Shown here: positions 47,027 through 58,630 of the stretch, in pieces
Position numbering within the stretch: position 1 is the first letter of the stretch
Layout of the letters: the number at the start of each line of letters is the position of its first letter
Assembly (NCBI RefSeq): GCF_000381085.1
Contig: NZ_KB905899.1
Span: forward strand, 1,488,001 to 1,552,000
Direction of reading: 5' to 3'
DNA from: Thiomicrorhabdus arctica DSM 13458
GTDB taxonomy: Bacteria > Pseudomonadota > Gammaproteobacteria > Thiomicrospirales > Thiomicrospiraceae
DNA length: 64,000 bases
Program-made: the position numbers and the translations under genes
Notes under the pieces: generated by a model
Databases searched by the model: none
Told to the model about the DNA's origin: nothing
What the model saw: the letters and a program-made list of their open reading frames with translations, nothing else

Positions 47027-49849
47027 ATGCTCGAAGAAATCATTATTGAAGGGGCGCGTACCCACAATTTAAAAAATATCGATGTCACATTACCGCGTGA
47101 TAAACTGATCGTTATTACTGGCTTATCGGGCTCAGGGAAATCTTCTCTTGCCTTTGATACCATCTATGCGGAAGGTCAACGTCGTTATGTTGAATCCCTT
47201 TCAGCCTACGCACGTCAATTTTTATCGATTATGGAAAAACCTGATGTAGATCATATAGAAGGTCTCTCGCCAGCGATCTCCATAGAACAAAAGTCTACCT
47301 CGCATAATCCACGTTCAACCGTCGGTACCGTTACAGAAATTTATGACTATTTACGTCTGCTGTACGCCCGTGTTGGTACACCGCGCTGCCCTACTCACGG
47401 TTGTGATTTAGAAGCACAAACCGTCAGTCAGATGGTTGACCATACATTGAACTTGCCTGAAGGTACCAAGTGTTTATTGATTGCACCGATTGTGCGTAGC
47501 AAAAAAGGTGAACACGTTCATCTATTGGAAGGACTCCAAGCACAAGGCTTTATTCGCGCACGGATTGATGGTGAAATTATCGATTTAGACGGCAAAATTC
47601 AGCTGGACAAAAATAAAAAACATAACATTGATGTCATTGTTGATCGCTTTAAAGTCAGAGATGACATGAAACAGCGACTGGCGGAATCTTTTGAGACAGC
47701 GCTTAAGCTAGCAGATGGGATCGCTCAAGTGTTACCCATGGACGACGAGGATGATTTTGCTCTGCTGTTTTCAGAGAAATTCTCCTGCCCGCACTGTGGT
47801 TACAGCGTGCCTGAATTAGAGCCACGTATTTTCTCTTTCAATAATCCACATGGTGCTTGTTCAACGTGTGATGGTTTAGGGGTTAAAGATACGTTTCAAG
47901 CAGAACGCGTCATTACCCACCCTGAACTCAGTTTAGCAGGCGGTGCCATTCGTGGCTGGGATCGTCGCCATAAATACTATTACGACATACTTAAAGCCGT
48001 TGCGGACTTCTATGCCTTCGACATTGAAACCCCTTGGGAAGAACTGGATGAAACACATCAACAGATCATCCTCTTTGGCTCGGGTGGGAAAAAAATTCCT
48101 TTACCCCATGGCCGATACAGTGATACTCGTCGTTTCGAAGGGGTGCTTCCAAATATGGAACGTCGCTTTACTGAAACTGAAAGCAAAACCGTACGTGATG
48201 AACTTGAAAAATATCGTGTTTCGCAACCCTGTGAAAGTTGCCACGGCACACGCTTAAACGAAATTGCGCGTAACGTCTTTGTCAACGATCAAAACTTACC
48301 CTCCATCACCGAGCGTCCGGTGGGTGAGTTGCACCAAATATTCAGTGAACTCACACTAGAAGGTGCTAAGGGCCAAGTTGCTAGTAAAATTGTCAAAGAG
48401 GTCTTTCAGCGCCTTACCTTTTTAGTCAATGTAGGATTGAACTACCTTGCGCTCAATCGAGGTGCAAATACTCTTTCCGGTGGTGAAGCACAGCGTATTC
48501 GTTTGGCCAGCCAAATTGGTGCAGGCTTAGTGGGTGTCATGTATGTTTTAGATGAACCTTCGATAGGCCTTCATCAACGTGACAATGACCGCCTGCTTTC
48601 AACTTTATTCCATTTGCGCGATATCGGCAATACCGTTATCGTCGTTGAACACGATGAAGATGCCATCCGCGCAGCAGATTATGTTTTAGACATAGGACCG
48701 GGTGCCGGGATACATGGTGGCCGAATTATGTCACAAGGCACACCAGAATTTGTCGCCAACGATCCGAACTCTTTAACTGGTCAGTATTTGAGTGGAGTAC
48801 GTAAAATAGCCATTCCAGAAACACGTTTAGCGCCACAGGAAGACAAGTGGCTCACGATTGAAGGTGCAAGCGGTAATAACCTTCAGGATGTTGAACTATC
48901 TATTCCCGCAGGTCTATTAACCTGCATCACCGGCGTTTCTGGTTCGGGTAAATCTACACTGATCAACGGTACACTTTCAAAACTTGCCGCCAATATGCTC
49001 AACAAAGCGATGCAGACTCCAGCACCTTATACCGCTGTGCGAGGCATGGAGAATTTTGATAAATCGGTTAACATCGACCAAAGTGCCATTGGTCGTACGC
49101 CGCGCTCCAATCCGGCGACTTATACCGGGTTATTCACACCCATTCGAGAACTGCTTTCAGCAACTCCCGAATCCCGTGCACGCGGCTATACACCCGGGCG
49201 ATTCAGCTTTAATGTCAAGGGTGGACGCTGCGAAGCTTGTCAAGGTGATGGCGTAATCAGAGTTGAAATGCATTTTTTACCAGACGTTTACGTACCTTGC
49301 GATGTCTGTAAGGGCGCTCGCTATAATCGTGAGACGCTACAGGTTCAATACAAAGGCAAGAACATCCATCAAATACTCGACATGACTATCGAAGACGCCC
49401 GCGCCTTTTTTGAAGTCATTCCGGTGATTGCACGTAAGCTGCAAATGCTTATGGAAGTTGGCTTGGGATATATCAAACTTGGACAGAGTGCAACCACACT
49501 CTCTGGTGGTGAAGCCCAAAGAGTTAAACTGGCGAAAGAACTCTCTAAACGCGACACCGGAAATACACTTTATATCCTCGATGAACCAACGACAGGATTA
49601 CACTTCCATGATATTGAATTACTCTTAAAAGTGATTCGTCATTTGCGCGATCAAGGCAATACCATTGTAATTATCGAGCACAATTTAGATGTGATTAAAA
49701 CCGCCGACTGGGTCATTGATTTAGGCCCTGAGGGTGGTTCTGGTGGTGGATTAATTGTTGCCACGGGTACGCCTGAAAAAATTGCACAGGCCGCGGAATC
49801 ATTTACCGGATTTTATCTTAAAAAACTGTTATTGCCAGCCGCTGTATAG
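47027..49849 (+). CDS. uvrA: Excinuclease ABC subunit A
   Basis: The DNA damage sensor of nucleotide excision repair. It has 940 residues, the same as E. coli. The two ABC ATPase units have Walker [10 protein letters not shown] near 31 and GVSGSGKST near 640, and ABC signatures LSGGEAQRI near 485 and LSGGEAQRV near 825. Zinc-finger Cys pairs are CPHCGY...CSTC near 252-280 and CEAC...CDVC near 735-765. All expected motifs are intact. The expected SOS box was not found upstream. Confidence 0.99.
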   Translation: MLEEIIIEGARTHNLKNIDVTLPRDKLIVITGLSGSGKSSLAFDTIYAEGQRRYVESLSAYARQFLSIMEKPDVDHIEGLSPAISIEQKSTSHNPRSTVGTVTEIYDYLRLLYARVGTPRCPTHGCDLEAQTVSQMVDHTLNLPEGTKCLLIAPIVRSKKGEHVHLLEGLQAQGFIRARIDGEIIDLDGKIQLDKNKKHNIDVIVDRFKVRDDMKQRLAESFETALKLADGIAQVLPMDDEDDFALLFSEKFSCPHCGYSVPELEPRIFSFNNPHGACSTCDGLGVKDTFQAERVITHPELSLAGGAIRGWDRRHKYYYDILKAVADFYAFDIETPWEELDETHQQIILFGSGGKKIPLPHGRYSDTRRFEGVLPNMERRFTETESKTVRDELEKYRVSQPCESCHGTRLNEIARNVFVNDQNLPSITERPVGELHQIFSELTLEGAKGQVASKIVKEVFQRLTFLVNVGLNYLALNRGANTLSGGEAQRIRLASQIGAGLVGVMYVLDEPSIGLHQRDNDRLLSTLFHLRDIGNTVIVVEHDEDAIRAADYVLDIGPGAGIHGGRIMSQGTPEFVANDPNSLTGQYLSGVRKIAIPETRLAPQEDKWLTIEGASGNNLQDVELSIPAGLLTCITGVSGSGKSTLINGTLSKLAANMLNKAMQTPAPYTAVRGMENFDKSVNIDQSAIGRTPRSNPATYTGLFTPIRELLSATPESRARGYTPGRFSFNVKGGRCEACQGDGVIRVEMHFLPDVYVPCDVCKGARYNRETLQVQYKGKNIHQILDMTIEDARAFFEVIPVIARKLQMLMEVGLGYIKLGQSATTLSGGEAQRVKLAKELSKRDTGNTLYILDEPTTGLHFHDIELLLKVIRHLRDQGNTIVIIEHNLDVIKTADWVIDLGPEGGSGGGLIVATGTPEKIAQAAESFTGFYLKKLLLPAAV

Positions 49850-49851
49850 GA

Positions 49852-49867
49852 TGACCAGGCCTGATCA
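49852..49867. repeat. TGACCAGGCCTGATCA, near-perfect palindrome after uvrA
   Basis: It lies directly after the uvrA stop codon. One base differs from the perfect 16-bp palindrome. Confidence 0.6.
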
Positions 49868-49896
49868 CTCCATAAAATACCCTCGTGGGGTGATAC

Positions 49897-50733
49897 GTGG
49901 TTAACATCGCCCTCAAGGACTTCTTAGGTTACAAGCTAACCTTTCTACTGGTGATACTCTTTTGGATACCAGCCAGCAGCGCTAACGAGCAAATGAATGC
50001 TATTGAGTGGCAGTCTCCCAGCTACATACAAAAGGCATTCAATGAAATCGCCTTAAAAAACGAGTACCGAAAAACTCAGCAACGGATTATTAAGTGGCAG
50101 AAACCGATATTCTACAAATTTGTGTATCATAACCTCCCACAGAATCCTGTCATTGAAAGACTGTTCAATCGACACTTACAGCATTTACAACAAATCACAC
50201 AGCATCCCATTCAACTTATTTCGAACGAAAAACTGAGCTCTCACAGACAACAGAAACCGAACCTACATATTCATCTAACCAAAGATACAGACTACGGCCG
50301 AGTCATCCAGCAGGTGTCCAAGTCTAAAGTTAGAAATATAGAACGTGAAAGTCATTGTATGGGAAGCTTTACACTGAATGCTCAACATCAAATCGAACAA
50401 GCTGTAGTTATCATTCCAGTAGACCACGTTTATAGCCGAGGACTGCTCGTTACCTGTATTGTAGAAGAAACCACTCAAATAATGGGATTGCCAAATGACT
50501 CTGATTGGGTCAATCCAAGTATTGCAAATGATGCGAGTAGAATAGAGTTATTGACGGGATTGGATTATTTACTTCTAAAAATACTCTATGATTCAAAATT
50601 GCAGGCTGGGATGCGGCTTTCACAAAGTGAACCAATCATAAAAAACATCATAAATGAGTTCCAAAAAAAGGATCTTATTAAAAATGCACAACAACAGGTC
50701 AACAAACAGGGCCTATATCCGTTGTTAAATTAA
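49897..50733 (+). CDS. DUF2927-like exported protein
   Basis: A 278-residue protein starting at GTG, with a signal-like segment (LTFLLVILFWIPASSA, cleavage near 29). The mature part has CMGSFTLNAQHQIEQAVVIIP near 150-170 and the block CIVEETTQIMGLPNDSD near 188-204, as in DUF2927 proteins, which resemble metalloprotease-like folds. No full HExxH is seen. Function unknown. It follows uvrA by 47 bases and overlaps the end of convergent tcdA by four bases. Confidence 0.72.
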   Translation: MVNIALKDFLGYKLTFLLVILFWIPASSANEQMNAIEWQSPSYIQKAFNEIALKNEYRKTQQRIIKWQKPIFYKFVYHNLPQNPVIERLFNRHLQHLQQITQHPIQLISNEKLSSHRQQKPNLHIHLTKDTDYGRVIQQVSKSKVRNIERESHCMGSFTLNAQHQIEQAVVIIPVDHVYSRGLLVTCIVEETTQIMGLPNDSDWVNPSIANDASRIELLTGLDYLLLKILYDSKLQAGMRLSQSEPIIKNIINEFQKKDLIKNAQQQVNKQGLYPLLN

Positions 50734-51488
50734 GCGTTTTCTTGTCGTGAGTGAACTATCTCTGGCTTAGGTGCCGCTAGGATCTGAATCACTCTCCCTG
50801 CCAACATTAATCCAAAAATTCCCGGCATATAACTTGCCGTCCCATTGACAACACGACCACGTGATCCCTCTATCTCCTCCATTGGACCCGGCGCTTGTGG
50901 AAGTTCACTTGAAAAAACCGTAATGACACCTTTATGGATGCGTTGCTTCTTCAACCTCTGGCGCATATTTCTCGCCAAGGCACAGCCGTAGGTTTTAGAA
51001 ATATCCGCTAATTGAATCTTAGACGGATCAATCCTTCTTCCTGCCCCCATACTTGAAGCCACTGGGATTTTTTTTTGTACAGCCATAATCACTAAGGCGG
51101 CCTTGCAATTCAAGCTGTCTATTGCATCGACTACAAAGTCATAGGGCTTTGAAAGTACTCGTTCCATATCATCTGGCCGTATAAAATCTCGAGAGATAAT
51201 GACTTTACAGTCCGGATTAATATCGGCGATTCGTTTTGCCATGACTTCCGCCTTATTGAGTCCCATCGTAGAATCTAGGGCAATGATCTGCCTATTTTTA
51301 TTAGATAGGGAAACGCTATCATGGTCAATCAATGTGATACAACCAACTCCTGCCCGGGCCAATGCTTCGGCGACAAATCCCCCTACACCACCGACACCGG
51401 CCACCAATACATGAGCGGCCTGCAATTGTTGCAACCCTATTTCGGCAAAGACGAGTAAACTACGTTCGTATAATGGGTCATTAGTCAT
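50730..51488 (-). CDS. tcdA: tRNA threonylcarbamoyladenosine dehydratase
   Basis: An E1-like (ThiF/MoeB family) enzyme that cyclises t6A37 in tRNA to ct6A with ATP. From ATG 51486-51488 it has 252 residues. The nucleotide-binding loop is VAGVGGVGGFVAEALAR near 27-43, with DHDSVSLSNKNRQ near 53-65 and DAIDSLNCK near 118. The frame is open 15 codons further up, but the internal ATG gives the usual NDPLYERSLLVF start. The three-base gap to the tatD upstream (51536) region suggests coupled transcription. Confidence 0.9.
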   Translation of the reverse strand: MTNDPLYERSLLVFAEIGLQQLQAAHVLVAGVGGVGGFVAEALARAGVGCITLIDHDSVSLSNKNRQIIALDSTMGLNKAEVMAKRIADINPDCKVIISRDFIRPDDMERVLSKPYDFVVDAIDSLNCKAALVIMAVQKKIPVASSMGAGRRIDPSKIQLADISKTYGCALARNMRQRLKKQRIHKGVITVFSSELPQAPGPMEEIEGSRGRVVNGTASYMPGIFGLMLAGRVIQILAAPKPEIVHSRQENA

Positions 51489-51535
51489 ATTTATTCCGTG
51501 TGAAATTGAGTAAGCTCGATTTTGAGCTCTCATTA

Positions 51536-52303
51536 TTATGAAGAACTAAGTTGAAAGATCTGTTCAGCATTGTCATTAAGCGTCTTTAAAACATCGTCAA
51601 AAGAAAGACCGAGTAGTGTCGCCACCTGTTCAGCTACTCGAATGCTATCATGCAAATTAGATTTGGCCTGGCCTGGTAACTTTACATTAGGGTAATCCGT
51701 TTCTAAAACGAGGTGCTCAGTTCCAAAATACCGAACTAAAGCATGATATCGATGAGCATTCCCACGTAATAGCACGCCATTCACACCAATTTTAAAACCG
51801 CAATCGACATAATTTTGAGCCACTTCTAGACTACTGCCCAAACCATGAATGATACCCGTCATACTACGTTGACGCAGGCTCTGATAAAGTTCATTGTGTG
51901 CCTTAACAACATGTATCGAAATTGGTTTACTAAACTTTTCTGCTAAAGATAATTGGGCTTCAAGCACGTCCATTTGAAATAGCTTACTATGTTGGTAGGT
52001 GGCTGAAAAATCCAAGCCGATTTCACCTAAAGCAACAACACACTCAACATTCAATAGATCTTCAAGTGACTGAAGACTAGCACGACTCTGTGCCGTAACG
52101 TACCAGGGATGGATGCCTAAGCTAGCATGAATATTAGGATACAACAGTGATAATTTGAGTGTAGCAGACCAGTTGTCTGGACTGACTGACATGGCGATAA
52201 AATGGGGAGTTAAATGATCGTTTTGAAAAATAGACAGAGAGTCCAAAAAATCTACAGAAGATTCAAGAAGTGAATCTAAATGGCAATGTGTATCGATGAT
52301 CAT
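51536..52303 (-). CDS. TatD-family metal-dependent nuclease/hydrolase
   Basis: A cytoplasmic TIM-barrel hydrolase of about 255 residues. Metal motifs are DTHCHLD (His-x-His) at the start, GEIGLDF near 90, HVVKA near 125, HGLGSS near 148 and ETDYPNV near 200. Two ATGs six codons apart (52303 and 52321) are possible. The downstream one gives the family's usual start, while the upstream one abuts the rplQ terminator. TatD proteins have 3'-5' DNase/RNase activity; the substrate here is not shown. Confidence 0.88.
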   Translation of the reverse strand: MIIDTHCHLDSLLESSVDFLDSLSIFQNDHLTPHFIAMSVSPDNWSATLKLSLLYPNIHASLGIHPWYVTAQSRASLQSLEDLLNVECVVALGEIGLDFSATYQHSKLFQMDVLEAQLSLAEKFSKPISIHVVKAHNELYQSLRQRSMTGIIHGLGSSLEVAQNYVDCGFKIGVNGVLLRGNAHRYHALVRYFGTEHLVLETDYPNVKLPGQAKSNLHDSIRVAEQVATLLGLSFDDVLKTLNDNAEQIFQLSSS

Positions 52304-52323
52304 TAGATGAATTTTAGGCATAA

Positions 52324-52347
52324 AAAAACCGGTAAAAACCGGTTTTT
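52324..52347 (-). terminator. Terminator of the ribosomal protein superoperon
   Basis: Stem AAAAACCGG/CCGGTTTTT with a 6-base loop and a T-run on the minus strand, ten bases past the rplQ stop. It overlaps the leader of tatD, which must have some read-through or its own promoter. Confidence 0.92.
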
Positions 52348-52356
52348 AAATGCTGA

Positions 52357-52743
52357 TTAATCAGCAGCTTCTGTTGATTCAGCGATCGGACGATCAACTA
52401 ATTCAACAATAGCCATTGGTGCATTATCACCAGGACGGAAACCACATTTTAAAATGCGGATATATCCACCTGGACGAGTTTGGTAACGAGGACCAAGCTC
52501 AGAAAATAATTTTCCAACCATTGCTTTATCACCTAAACGTGCCATAGCAAGACGACGATTATGTACGCTGTCTACTTTAGCAAGTGTAATCATAGGTTCA
52601 GCAATTCCACGAAGTTCTTTCGCTTTAGCAACCGTTGTACGTATAACTTCGTGATCGATAAGCGAAGCAGACATGTTTTTAAACATTGCCTTACGGTGTG
52701 AACTATTGCGATTTAACTTACGACCTGTTTTACCATGACGCAT
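52357..52743 (-). CDS. rplQ: 50S ribosomal protein L17
   Basis: 128 residues (127 in E. coli). It starts [20 protein letters not shown], the L17 signature, with [17 protein letters not shown] near 42-58. It is the last gene of the alpha operon, 15 bases after rpoA. Confidence 0.99.
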   Translation of the reverse strand: MRHGKTGRKLNRNSSHRKAMFKNMSASLIDHEVIRTTVAKAKELRGIAEPMITLAKVDSVHNRRLAMARLGDKAMVGKLFSELGPRYQTRPGGYIRILKCGFRPGDNAPMAIVELVDRPIAESTEAAD

Positions 52744-52758
52744 GATAGCTTCCTTATT

Positions 52759-53742
52759 TTATGCTGACTCTTTACTAACCAAACTTGCTGGCGGCCAGTT
52801 CTCTAATTTAGTCCCTAAGCTCAAACCTCTTTGCGCAAGAACATCTTTGATCTCTTGCAGAGATTTTTTACCTAAGTTAGGTGTTTTAAGTAAGTGAGGC
52901 TCTGCTCTCTGTACTAAATCACCAATATAATAGATTTGTTCTGCTTTCAGACAGTTAGCTGAACGAACAGTCAATTCTAAATCATCAACAGGTTGTAAGA
53001 AGATAGGATCAAACTCATTATCTTCTTCCTCTGGCGCTACAACTTCCTTATGCTTAAGATCAACAAAAGCATTCAGTTGATAATGTAGAACCGTTGCTGC
53101 CTGCTTAATGGCATCTTCAGGATCTAAAGTACCGTCAGTGACAATATCGATAATCAACTTATCTAGGTCTGAACGTTGCTCAACACGTGCATTCTGAACT
53201 TCATAACTTACTGTATGAATCGGGCTGAAACTAGCGTCTAAACGTAAAACACCGATTCCAGAATCCTCTTCAGTTCTTACCGCAGGTTGATAACCCATTC
53301 CTGAACGTACAGTTAAAGTCATATTCAACTCTGCACCTTCAGCAACATGTGCAATGACATGTTCTGGGTTAGCAATCTCAACATCGTGGTTTAAGACGAT
53401 ATCTGAAGCTCGAACGATCGCAGGACCCTTCTTGCTTAACGTTAATTCTGCATGGTCTGTTGCATTAAGTTTTACAGCCACTTCTTTCAGGTTTAAAAGA
53501 ATTTCAAGCACATCTTCTCTTACACCTTCAATAGAAGAATATTCGTGTAAAACACCTTCAATTCTTGCTTGTACTATAGCCCCACCAGGCATAGAAGATA
53601 ATAAAATACGACGAAGTGCATTTCCTAGTGTGTGTCCAAAACCACGTTCAAGTGGCTCTAACGTAACACGACTATGAAATTCGCTTTTTCTTTTAATATC
53701 AACCAAACGAGGCGTCAACAACTGTTCTAACATCTCTTGCAT
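52759..53742 (-). CDS. rpoA: RNA polymerase alpha subunit
   Basis: 327 residues (329 in E. coli). The N-terminal assembly domain has [20 protein letters not shown] near 28-47. The C-terminal domain (about 250-327) that contacts UP elements and activators has [20 protein letters not shown] and [18 protein letters not shown] precedes the ATG. It sits in the standard place between rpsD and rplQ. Confidence 0.99.
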   Translation of the reverse strand: MQEMLEQLLTPRLVDIKRKSEFHSRVTLEPLERGFGHTLGNALRRILLSSMPGGAIVQARIEGVLHEYSSIEGVREDVLEILLNLKEVAVKLNATDHAELTLSKKGPAIVRASDIVLNHDVEIANPEHVIAHVAEGAELNMTLTVRSGMGYQPAVRTEEDSGIGVLRLDASFSPIHTVSYEVQNARVEQRSDLDKLIIDIVTDGTLDPEDAIKQAATVLHYQLNAFVDLKHKEVVAPEEEDNEFDPIFLQPVDDLELTVRSANCLKAEQIYYIGDLVQRAEPHLLKTPNLGKKSLQEIKDVLAQRGLSLGTKLENWPPASLVSKESA

Positions 53743-53766
53743 TCGAGGGTATCTCCGTATCAGGTT

Positions 53767-54387
53767 TTACTTAGAGTAAAGCTCAACGATTAGGTTTTCT
53801 GAAATATCAGAAGAAAGATCTGTACGATCAGGAAGATTTTTAAATGTTCCTTCAAATGCAGTCTTATTCACTTCAACCCAACTAACCGTACCAGCTTGAG
53901 CATTTAAATCTAATGCAGAAGCAATACGCGTTTGATTACGTGATTTCTCTCTAATAGCAACAACATCACCAGCACCCACTTCATAAGAAGGGATATTAAC
54001 TGATTGACCGTTTACTAAAATTGATTTATGTGATACCAACTGGCGTGCTTCAGCACGAGTCGATGCAAAGCCCATACGATATACAACATTATCTAGACGG
54101 CTTTCAAGAATTTGCAACAAGTTAACACCTGTTGAACCTCTACGACGATCTGCTTCTTTGTAATAAAGACGGAACTTTTTTTCTAATACGCCGTACATAC
54201 GACGAACTTTTTGTTTTTCACGAAGCTGTAAGCCGTATTCGGTTACTTTCTTTCGTCCTGTACCATGTTGTCCAGGTAACTGATCAATTTTACATTTTGA
54301 TTCGATGCTACGAACACCGCTTTTCAAAAATAAGTCAGTACCTTCACGACGGGCAAGTTTACACTTTGGACCAATATATCTAGCCAT
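53767..54387 (-). CDS. rpsD: 30S ribosomal protein S4
   Basis: 206 residues, equal to E. coli. It has [16 protein letters not shown] at the start and the S4 RNA-binding domain near 95-155 ([27 protein letters not shown]). In E. coli S4 binds the rpsM leader and represses the alpha operon; whether the hairpin at 55202-55233 serves this here is not known. Confidence 0.99.
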   Translation of the reverse strand: MARYIGPKCKLARREGTDLFLKSGVRSIESKCKIDQLPGQHGTGRKKVTEYGLQLREKQKVRRMYGVLEKKFRLYYKEADRRRGSTGVNLLQILESRLDNVVYRMGFASTRAEARQLVSHKSILVNGQSVNIPSYEVGAGDVVAIREKSRNQTRIASALDLNAQAGTVSWVEVNKTAFEGTFKNLPDRTDLSSDISENLIVELYSK

Positions 54388-54401
54388 GATTACCTCAAAT
54401 A

Positions 54402-54797
54402 TTAAACGCGACGTTTCTTAGGTGGACGGCAACCATTATGCGGAATTGGAGTTACATCAGCAATTGATGTAATTTTGAATCCTGCACCATTTAAGCCACG
54501 AACAGCAGAGTCACGGCCAGGTCCAGGACCTTTAACCATAACATCTAAGTTCTTAACACCAAAATCGTGGGCCATTTGGCCACAACGTTCTGCAGCGACC
54601 TGCGCAGCAAAAGGCGTACTTTTACGTGAACCACGGAAACCGCTCCCACCTGAAGTAGCCCAGCACAGTGCATTACCCTGACGGTCTGTGATAGTCACAA
54701 TTGTGTTGTTAAAACTAGCATGGACATGTGCTACTGCATCTGTCACAACCTGTTTTACTTTCTTCTTAACACGCGAATTTGCTTTTGCTTTAGCCAT
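54402..54797 (-). CDS. rpsK: 30S ribosomal protein S11
   Basis: 131 residues from ATG 54795-54797 (129 in E. coli). The frame is open five codons further up. [21 protein letters not shown] near 27-47 and the C-terminal [18 protein letters not shown] are the S11 signatures; the HNG is a known isoaspartate site. Confidence 0.98.
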   Translation of the reverse strand: MAKAKANSRVKKKVKQVVTDAVAHVHASFNNTIVTITDRQGNALCWATSGGSGFRGSRKSTPFAAQVAAERCGQMAHDFGVKNLDVMVKGPGPGRDSAVRGLNGAGFKITSIADVTPIPHNGCRPPKKRRV

Positions 54798-54819
54798 AAT
54801 CTTCTCTCGCAATTATGCG

Positions 54820-55176
54820 TTATCTCTTAATAGGTCTTACAGGACCTTTACGAGTACGTGCATTAGTTTTTGTACGTTGTCCACGCATAGGTAGACTACG
54901 ACGATGACGAATTCCGCGGTAACAACCCATGTCCATTAATCGCTTAATGTTCATAGATACTTCACGACGAAGATCACCTTCAATTTTAAATTTTGTCACT
55001 TCTGAACGAAGTGCTTCTAACTGAACTTCACTTAGTTCTCGAACTTTCGTAGATGAGTCCAATCCAACAGAAGCACAAATTGCTTTTGCTGTAGTTGAAC
55101 CAATCCCGTAGATCGAAGTCAAACCGATAACAATATGCTTGTTAACTGGAATGTTTACACCGGCAATACGTGCCAT
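54820..55176 (-). CDS. rpsM: 30S ribosomal protein S13
   Basis: 118 residues, equal to E. coli. It has [14 protein letters not shown] at the start and [24 protein letters not shown] near 90-113. It is the first gene of the alpha operon. The usual rpmJ upstream is missing. Confidence 0.99.
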   Translation of the reverse strand: MARIAGVNIPVNKHIVIGLTSIYGIGSTTAKAICASVGLDSSTKVRELSEVQLEALRSEVTKFKIEGDLRREVSMNIKRLMDMGCYRGIRHRRSLPMRGQRTKTNARTRKGPVRPIKR

Positions 55177-55201
55177 AGTGCGCTCCCTTTAAATCCATCT
55201 A

Positions 55202-55233
55202 CTGAAAAACAGAGTATTATACTTGTTTTTCAG
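55202..55233 (-). promoter_or_regulatory. Hairpin in the secY-rpsM gap with an embedded TATAAT
   Basis: Arms CTGAAAAACA and TGTTTTTCAG pair perfectly around a 12-base centre that is itself partly self-complementary. The minus-strand centre contains TATAAT (55216-55221), a possible -10 for the alpha operon with a weak -35. It could be a promoter, an attenuator or an S4 target. Gene-free gap of 86 bases. Confidence 0.5.
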
Positions 55234-55262
55234 ACTAAATACTAGAGTGACAACCAAATTGG

Positions 55263-56573
55263 TTATCGACTCTTGCGTTTTGATTTTTTCATCATGCCTG
55301 CATACTGTGTCGACTGCATTTGGGCTTGCACTGAAGTCATAAAATCCATAACAACAATAACAATGATCAGTAGTGATGTTCCGCCAAAATAGAACGGGAC
55401 ATTCCAGTAAAGAATTAAGAACTCAGGTAACAAACAAACCGCTGTAATATAAATCGCACCCGCTAAGGTTAAACGACCCATAATACCGTCAATATGACGT
55501 GCAGTTTGAGCACCCGGTCTAATTCCTGGTAAATAGGCACCTGACTTTCTTAAGTTGTCTGCCGTTTCCTTCGGATTGAAAACAATCGCTGTATAAAAGA
55601 AACAAAAGAAAATAATCGCAATTGCGTAAAGCAAAACATAAAGAGGCTGTCCTGGGGACATTGTCGTTGCAATATCCTTTAACCAACCCATACCTTCAGC
55701 AGCACCGAACCAACCACCAAGAGTAGCTGGAAACAAGATGATACTAGAGGCAAAGATAGGAGGAATAACCCCAGCCATGTTTAACTTTAATGGTAAGTGA
55801 GACTCTTGACCGCCGTAATGTCTATTACTACGCGATTTCTGCGCATAATGGACTGGAATACGACGTTGCCCGCGTTCTACAAAGACAACGAAAGCAATCA
55901 CAGCAAAGATAAGTGCAAGTAAAACAAACACTGTTATTGCGTGAAGAGCACCTGTATTCACTTGCTCGAACGTACCACCCAAAGCAGATGGTAATCCAGC
56001 AACAATCCCCGCAAAGATAATCAGTGAAATACCGTTACCTATGCCTCGCTCGGTGATTTGCTCACCAAGCCACATTAAGAAGATTGTTCCACCAACAAGC
56101 GTCACAACTGCAGTCAATCTAAAGAGTAGACCAGGGTCCACTACAACAGACATACCATTAATATTTTGAGATTCTAAAGCAATTGCGACACCCAACGCCT
56201 GGAACGTTGCCAAAACAACGGTACCATAACGCGTGTATTGAGTGATTTTGCGGCGACCCTGCTCTCCATCCTTCTTTAATTGTTCTAAAGAAGGCGATAC
56301 CACGGTTAATAACTGCATAATAATAGAGGCAGATATATAAGGCATAATACCTAATGCAAAGATAGATAAACGCTCAAGAGCACCACCCGAAAACATGTTA
56401 AACATGTCTAGGATCGTACCCTTTTGCTGTTCAAACATCGCAGCTAATGCAATTGGGTCAATAGACGGTACAGGTATATGTGTACCTAGTCTAAAGACGA
56501 CGATCGCCCCAAGAACAAATAAAATCTTGTTCTTTAAATCACTCATACCTGAAGTTGCGTTAGAACTATTCAT
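55263..56573 (-). CDS. secY: Preprotein translocase subunit SecY
   Basis: The central channel of the Sec translocon, 436 residues with ten helices (443 in E. coli). [10 protein letters not shown] near 33, [16 protein letters not shown] near 180, and the cytoplasmic loop [15 protein letters not shown] near 235 are family blocks. It is the last gene of the spc operon here, starting one base after the rplO stop. Confidence 0.99.
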   Translation of the reverse strand: MNSSNATSGMSDLKNKILFVLGAIVVFRLGTHIPVPSIDPIALAAMFEQQKGTILDMFNMFSGGALERLSIFALGIMPYISASIIMQLLTVVSPSLEQLKKDGEQGRRKITQYTRYGTVVLATFQALGVAIALESQNINGMSVVVDPGLLFRLTAVVTLVGGTIFLMWLGEQITERGIGNGISLIIFAGIVAGLPSALGGTFEQVNTGALHAITVFVLLALIFAVIAFVVFVERGQRRIPVHYAQKSRSNRHYGGQESHLPLKLNMAGVIPPIFASSIILFPATLGGWFGAAEGMGWLKDIATTMSPGQPLYVLLYAIAIIFFCFFYTAIVFNPKETADNLRKSGAYLPGIRPGAQTARHIDGIMGRLTLAGAIYITAVCLLPEFLILYWNVPFYFGGTSLLIIVIVVMDFMTSVQAQMQSTQYAGMMKKSKRKSR

Positions 56574-56574
56574 A

Positions 56575-57009
56575 TTAAGCTTCTACAGCACCACCGGCAG
56601 CTTCGATTGCCGCTTTGGCACCCGCAGTTGCTTTAATACCAGACAACTTGATTGCTTTGGTAATTTCACCAGAACAAACAACTTTAACAACTTTGATTTT
56701 ATCACCGATAATATCAGCTGCTTTTAAAGCTGCAATGTCAATGACATCCGCTTCAATTTTTGCTAATAAATCAAGACGAATCTCAGTTGCATATGCAGCT
56801 TTTCTTGATCTGAAGCCAACCTTAGGAAGTCTTCTTTGAAGAGGCATCTGCCCACCTTCAAAGCCGATTCTAGGCATACCACCAGAACGAGATTTCTGAC
56901 CTTTATGACCACGTCCACCCATCTTACCCCAGCCAGAACCCTGACCGCGTGCGACGCGCTTTCTTTCAGATTTAGAACCTTCTGCTGGTTTTAGAGTATT
57001 AAGTTGCAT
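56575..57009 (-). CDS. rplO: 50S ribosomal protein L15
   Basis: 144 residues, equal to E. coli. It has [22 protein letters not shown], the Gly/Arg-rich [12 protein letters not shown] near 31-42, and the C-terminal L15 domain. It is one base after rpmD. Confidence 0.99.
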   Translation of the reverse strand: MQLNTLKPAEGSKSERKRVARGQGSGWGKMGGRGHKGQKSRSGGMPRIGFEGGQMPLQRRLPKVGFRSRKAAYATEIRLDLLAKIEADVIDIAALKAADIIGDKIKVVKVVCSGEITKAIKLSGIKATAGAKAAIEAAGGAVEA

Positions 57010-57010
57010 A

Positions 57011-57199
57011 CTATGCTTCCTCTACTTTTAGCAAATAGTGAACCTTATTGATCATTCCACGATTTTCTGGAGTATCAATAACGCTAACTGTTTGGTGCAT
57101 CCTTCTTAGACCAAGCCCAGACACACATGCTCTGTGATTTGGTAAACGACCAATGGTGCTTTTTACCAACGTCACTGTGACATATTTTTTATCTGACAT
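57011..57199 (-). CDS. rpmD: 50S ribosomal protein L30
   Basis: 62 residues from ATG 57197-57199 (59 in E. coli). The frame also allows GTG at 57206-57208 inside the rpsE end; ATG is preferred because GGTGA precedes it. Signatures: [23 protein letters not shown], then RMHQTV. It begins just after the rpsE stop. Confidence 0.97.
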   Translation of the reverse strand: MSDKKYVTVTLVKSTIGRLPNHRACVSGLGLRRMHQTVSVIDTPENRGMINKVHYLLKVEEA

Positions 57200-57200
57200 A

Positions 57201-57704
57201 TTACTCACCTAAAATTTGACCGACTGTTTTACCGCGTTTAGCTGCAATATGCTCAGGACTGGAAATACTAACTAAAGCATTCACAGTTGAACGTACAACG
57301 TTTACAGGGCGTGTTGTGCCGATACATTTTGAAAGTACGTTTTTAACACCTGCAGCTTCTAACACTGCACGCATAGCACCACCAGCAATAACACCAGTAC
57401 CTTCTGACGCAGGGAGCATAACAATGTTAACAGCCCCTTGTTTGAAGTTAATTGGGTATTGGATAGTTCCATCATTAAGATGGATATCTTTCATGTTACG
57501 ACGAGCTTTTTCCATGGCTTTCTTGATCGCAATAGGAACTTCGCTAGCTTTTCCGCTACCAAATCCTACCTGACCTTCACCATCACCAACGACTGCTAGT
57601 GCTGAAAAACTAAATACACGTCCACCTTTTACAACCTTGGCAACACGACGAATGTCTACTAACTTTTCAATCATTCCATCGTCTTGTAATTCACGTGAAG
57701 ACAT
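57201..57704 (-). CDS. rpsE: 30S ribosomal protein S5
   Basis: 167 residues, equal to E. coli. [34 protein letters not shown] near 23-56 is the S5 dsRBD-like signature. Mutations in this fold affect fidelity and spectinomycin response in E. coli. AAGGA precedes the ATG. Confidence 0.99.
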   Translation of the reverse strand: MSSRELQDDGMIEKLVDIRRVAKVVKGGRVFSFSALAVVGDGEGQVGFGSGKASEVPIAIKKAMEKARRNMKDIHLNDGTIQYPINFKQGAVNIVMLPASEGTGVIAGGAMRAVLEAAGVKNVLSKCIGTTRPVNVVRSTVNALVSISSPEHIAAKRGKTVGQILGE

Positions 57705-57718
57705 ATTTTATCCTTCCT

Positions 57719-58072
57719 TTAAAATTCAAGACCGTTTGCACGGGCTGAGTCTGCTAATTCTTGGATACGGCCGTGGTATTTAAACCCTGAACGATCAAAA
57801 GCAACAGCTGTTACACCAGCTGCTTTTGCTTTTTCAGCGATTGATTTACCAACAGCTTTAGCAGCATCTTTGTTACCAGTGTTGCTGATTTCTTTCTTAA
57901 CGTCCGCTTGAACGGTAGAGCATGCAGCAATAACTTCGGTACCATTAGCTGAAATCAGCTGAGCATATATGTGCTGAGATGTACGATGTACGCACAATCT
58001 TGGCACTTGTAGCTCAAATATTTTGGCACGAGTTTTCTTAGCTCTACGAAGACGGGCTGTTTTCTTATTCAT
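57719..58072 (-). CDS. rplR: 50S ribosomal protein L18
   Basis: 117 residues, equal to E. coli. It binds 5S r[18 protein letters not shown] near 26-40 and [21 protein letters not shown] near 93-113 are the family blocks. Confidence 0.99.
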   Translation of the reverse strand: MNKKTARLRRAKKTRAKIFELQVPRLCVHRTSQHIYAQLISANGTEVIAACSTVQADVKKEISNTGNKDAAKAVGKSIAEKAKAAGVTAVAFDRSGFKYHGRIQELADSARANGLEF

Positions 58073-58086
58073 ATCAACTTCCAGCT

Positions 58087-58620
58087 TTATTTCTTCTTAG
58101 CTTCTTTACGTAAAATACGCTCATCAGCATACTTAACACCTTTGCCTTTGTAAGGCTCAGGTGGACGGTATGCACGAATCTCAGCAGCAACTTGTCCAAC
58201 AACTTGCTTGTCCGCGCCTTTTACAACGATTTCTGTTTGTGACGGAGTCTCAATAGTGATGCCGGCCGGTATAGCATGCTTTACCGGGTGTGAAAAACCA
58301 AGAGTCAAGTCTAAAACATTACCCTCAGCTTTTGCACGATAACCAACACCAACCAACTGTAATTTCTTCTCAAAACCATCTGTAACACCAACAACCATAC
58401 TGTTAATGATTGAGCGAGCTGTTCCAGCTTGCGCCCAACCGTTTGCAGCACCATCAACTGGTGTACAAAATACTTGACCGTCTTCAGACTTAAACGCAAC
58501 TGCCGCATTGAACTTTTTAGTCAATGAAGCCTTAGCGCCTTTTACCGTTACTTCAGTACCGTCAAATGTAACCTGTACACTTGAAGGGACTACAACAGCA
58601 GCTTTTGCAATTCTAGACAT
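58087..58620 (-). CDS. rplF: 50S ribosomal protein L6
   Basis: 177 residues, equal to E. coli. It has two L6 repeats. [25 protein letters not shown] near 88-112 and the C-terminal [14 protein letters not shown] are signatures. Confidence 0.99.
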   Translation of the reverse strand: MSRIAKAAVVVPSSVQVTFDGTEVTVKGAKASLTKKFNAAVAFKSEDGQVFCTPVDGAANGWAQAGTARSIINSMVVGVTDGFEKKLQLVGVGYRAKAEGNVLDLTLGFSHPVKHAIPAGITIETPSQTEIVVKGADKQVVGQVAAEIRAYRPPEPYKGKGVKYADERILRKEAKKK

Positions 58621-58630
58621 AATAGATTCC

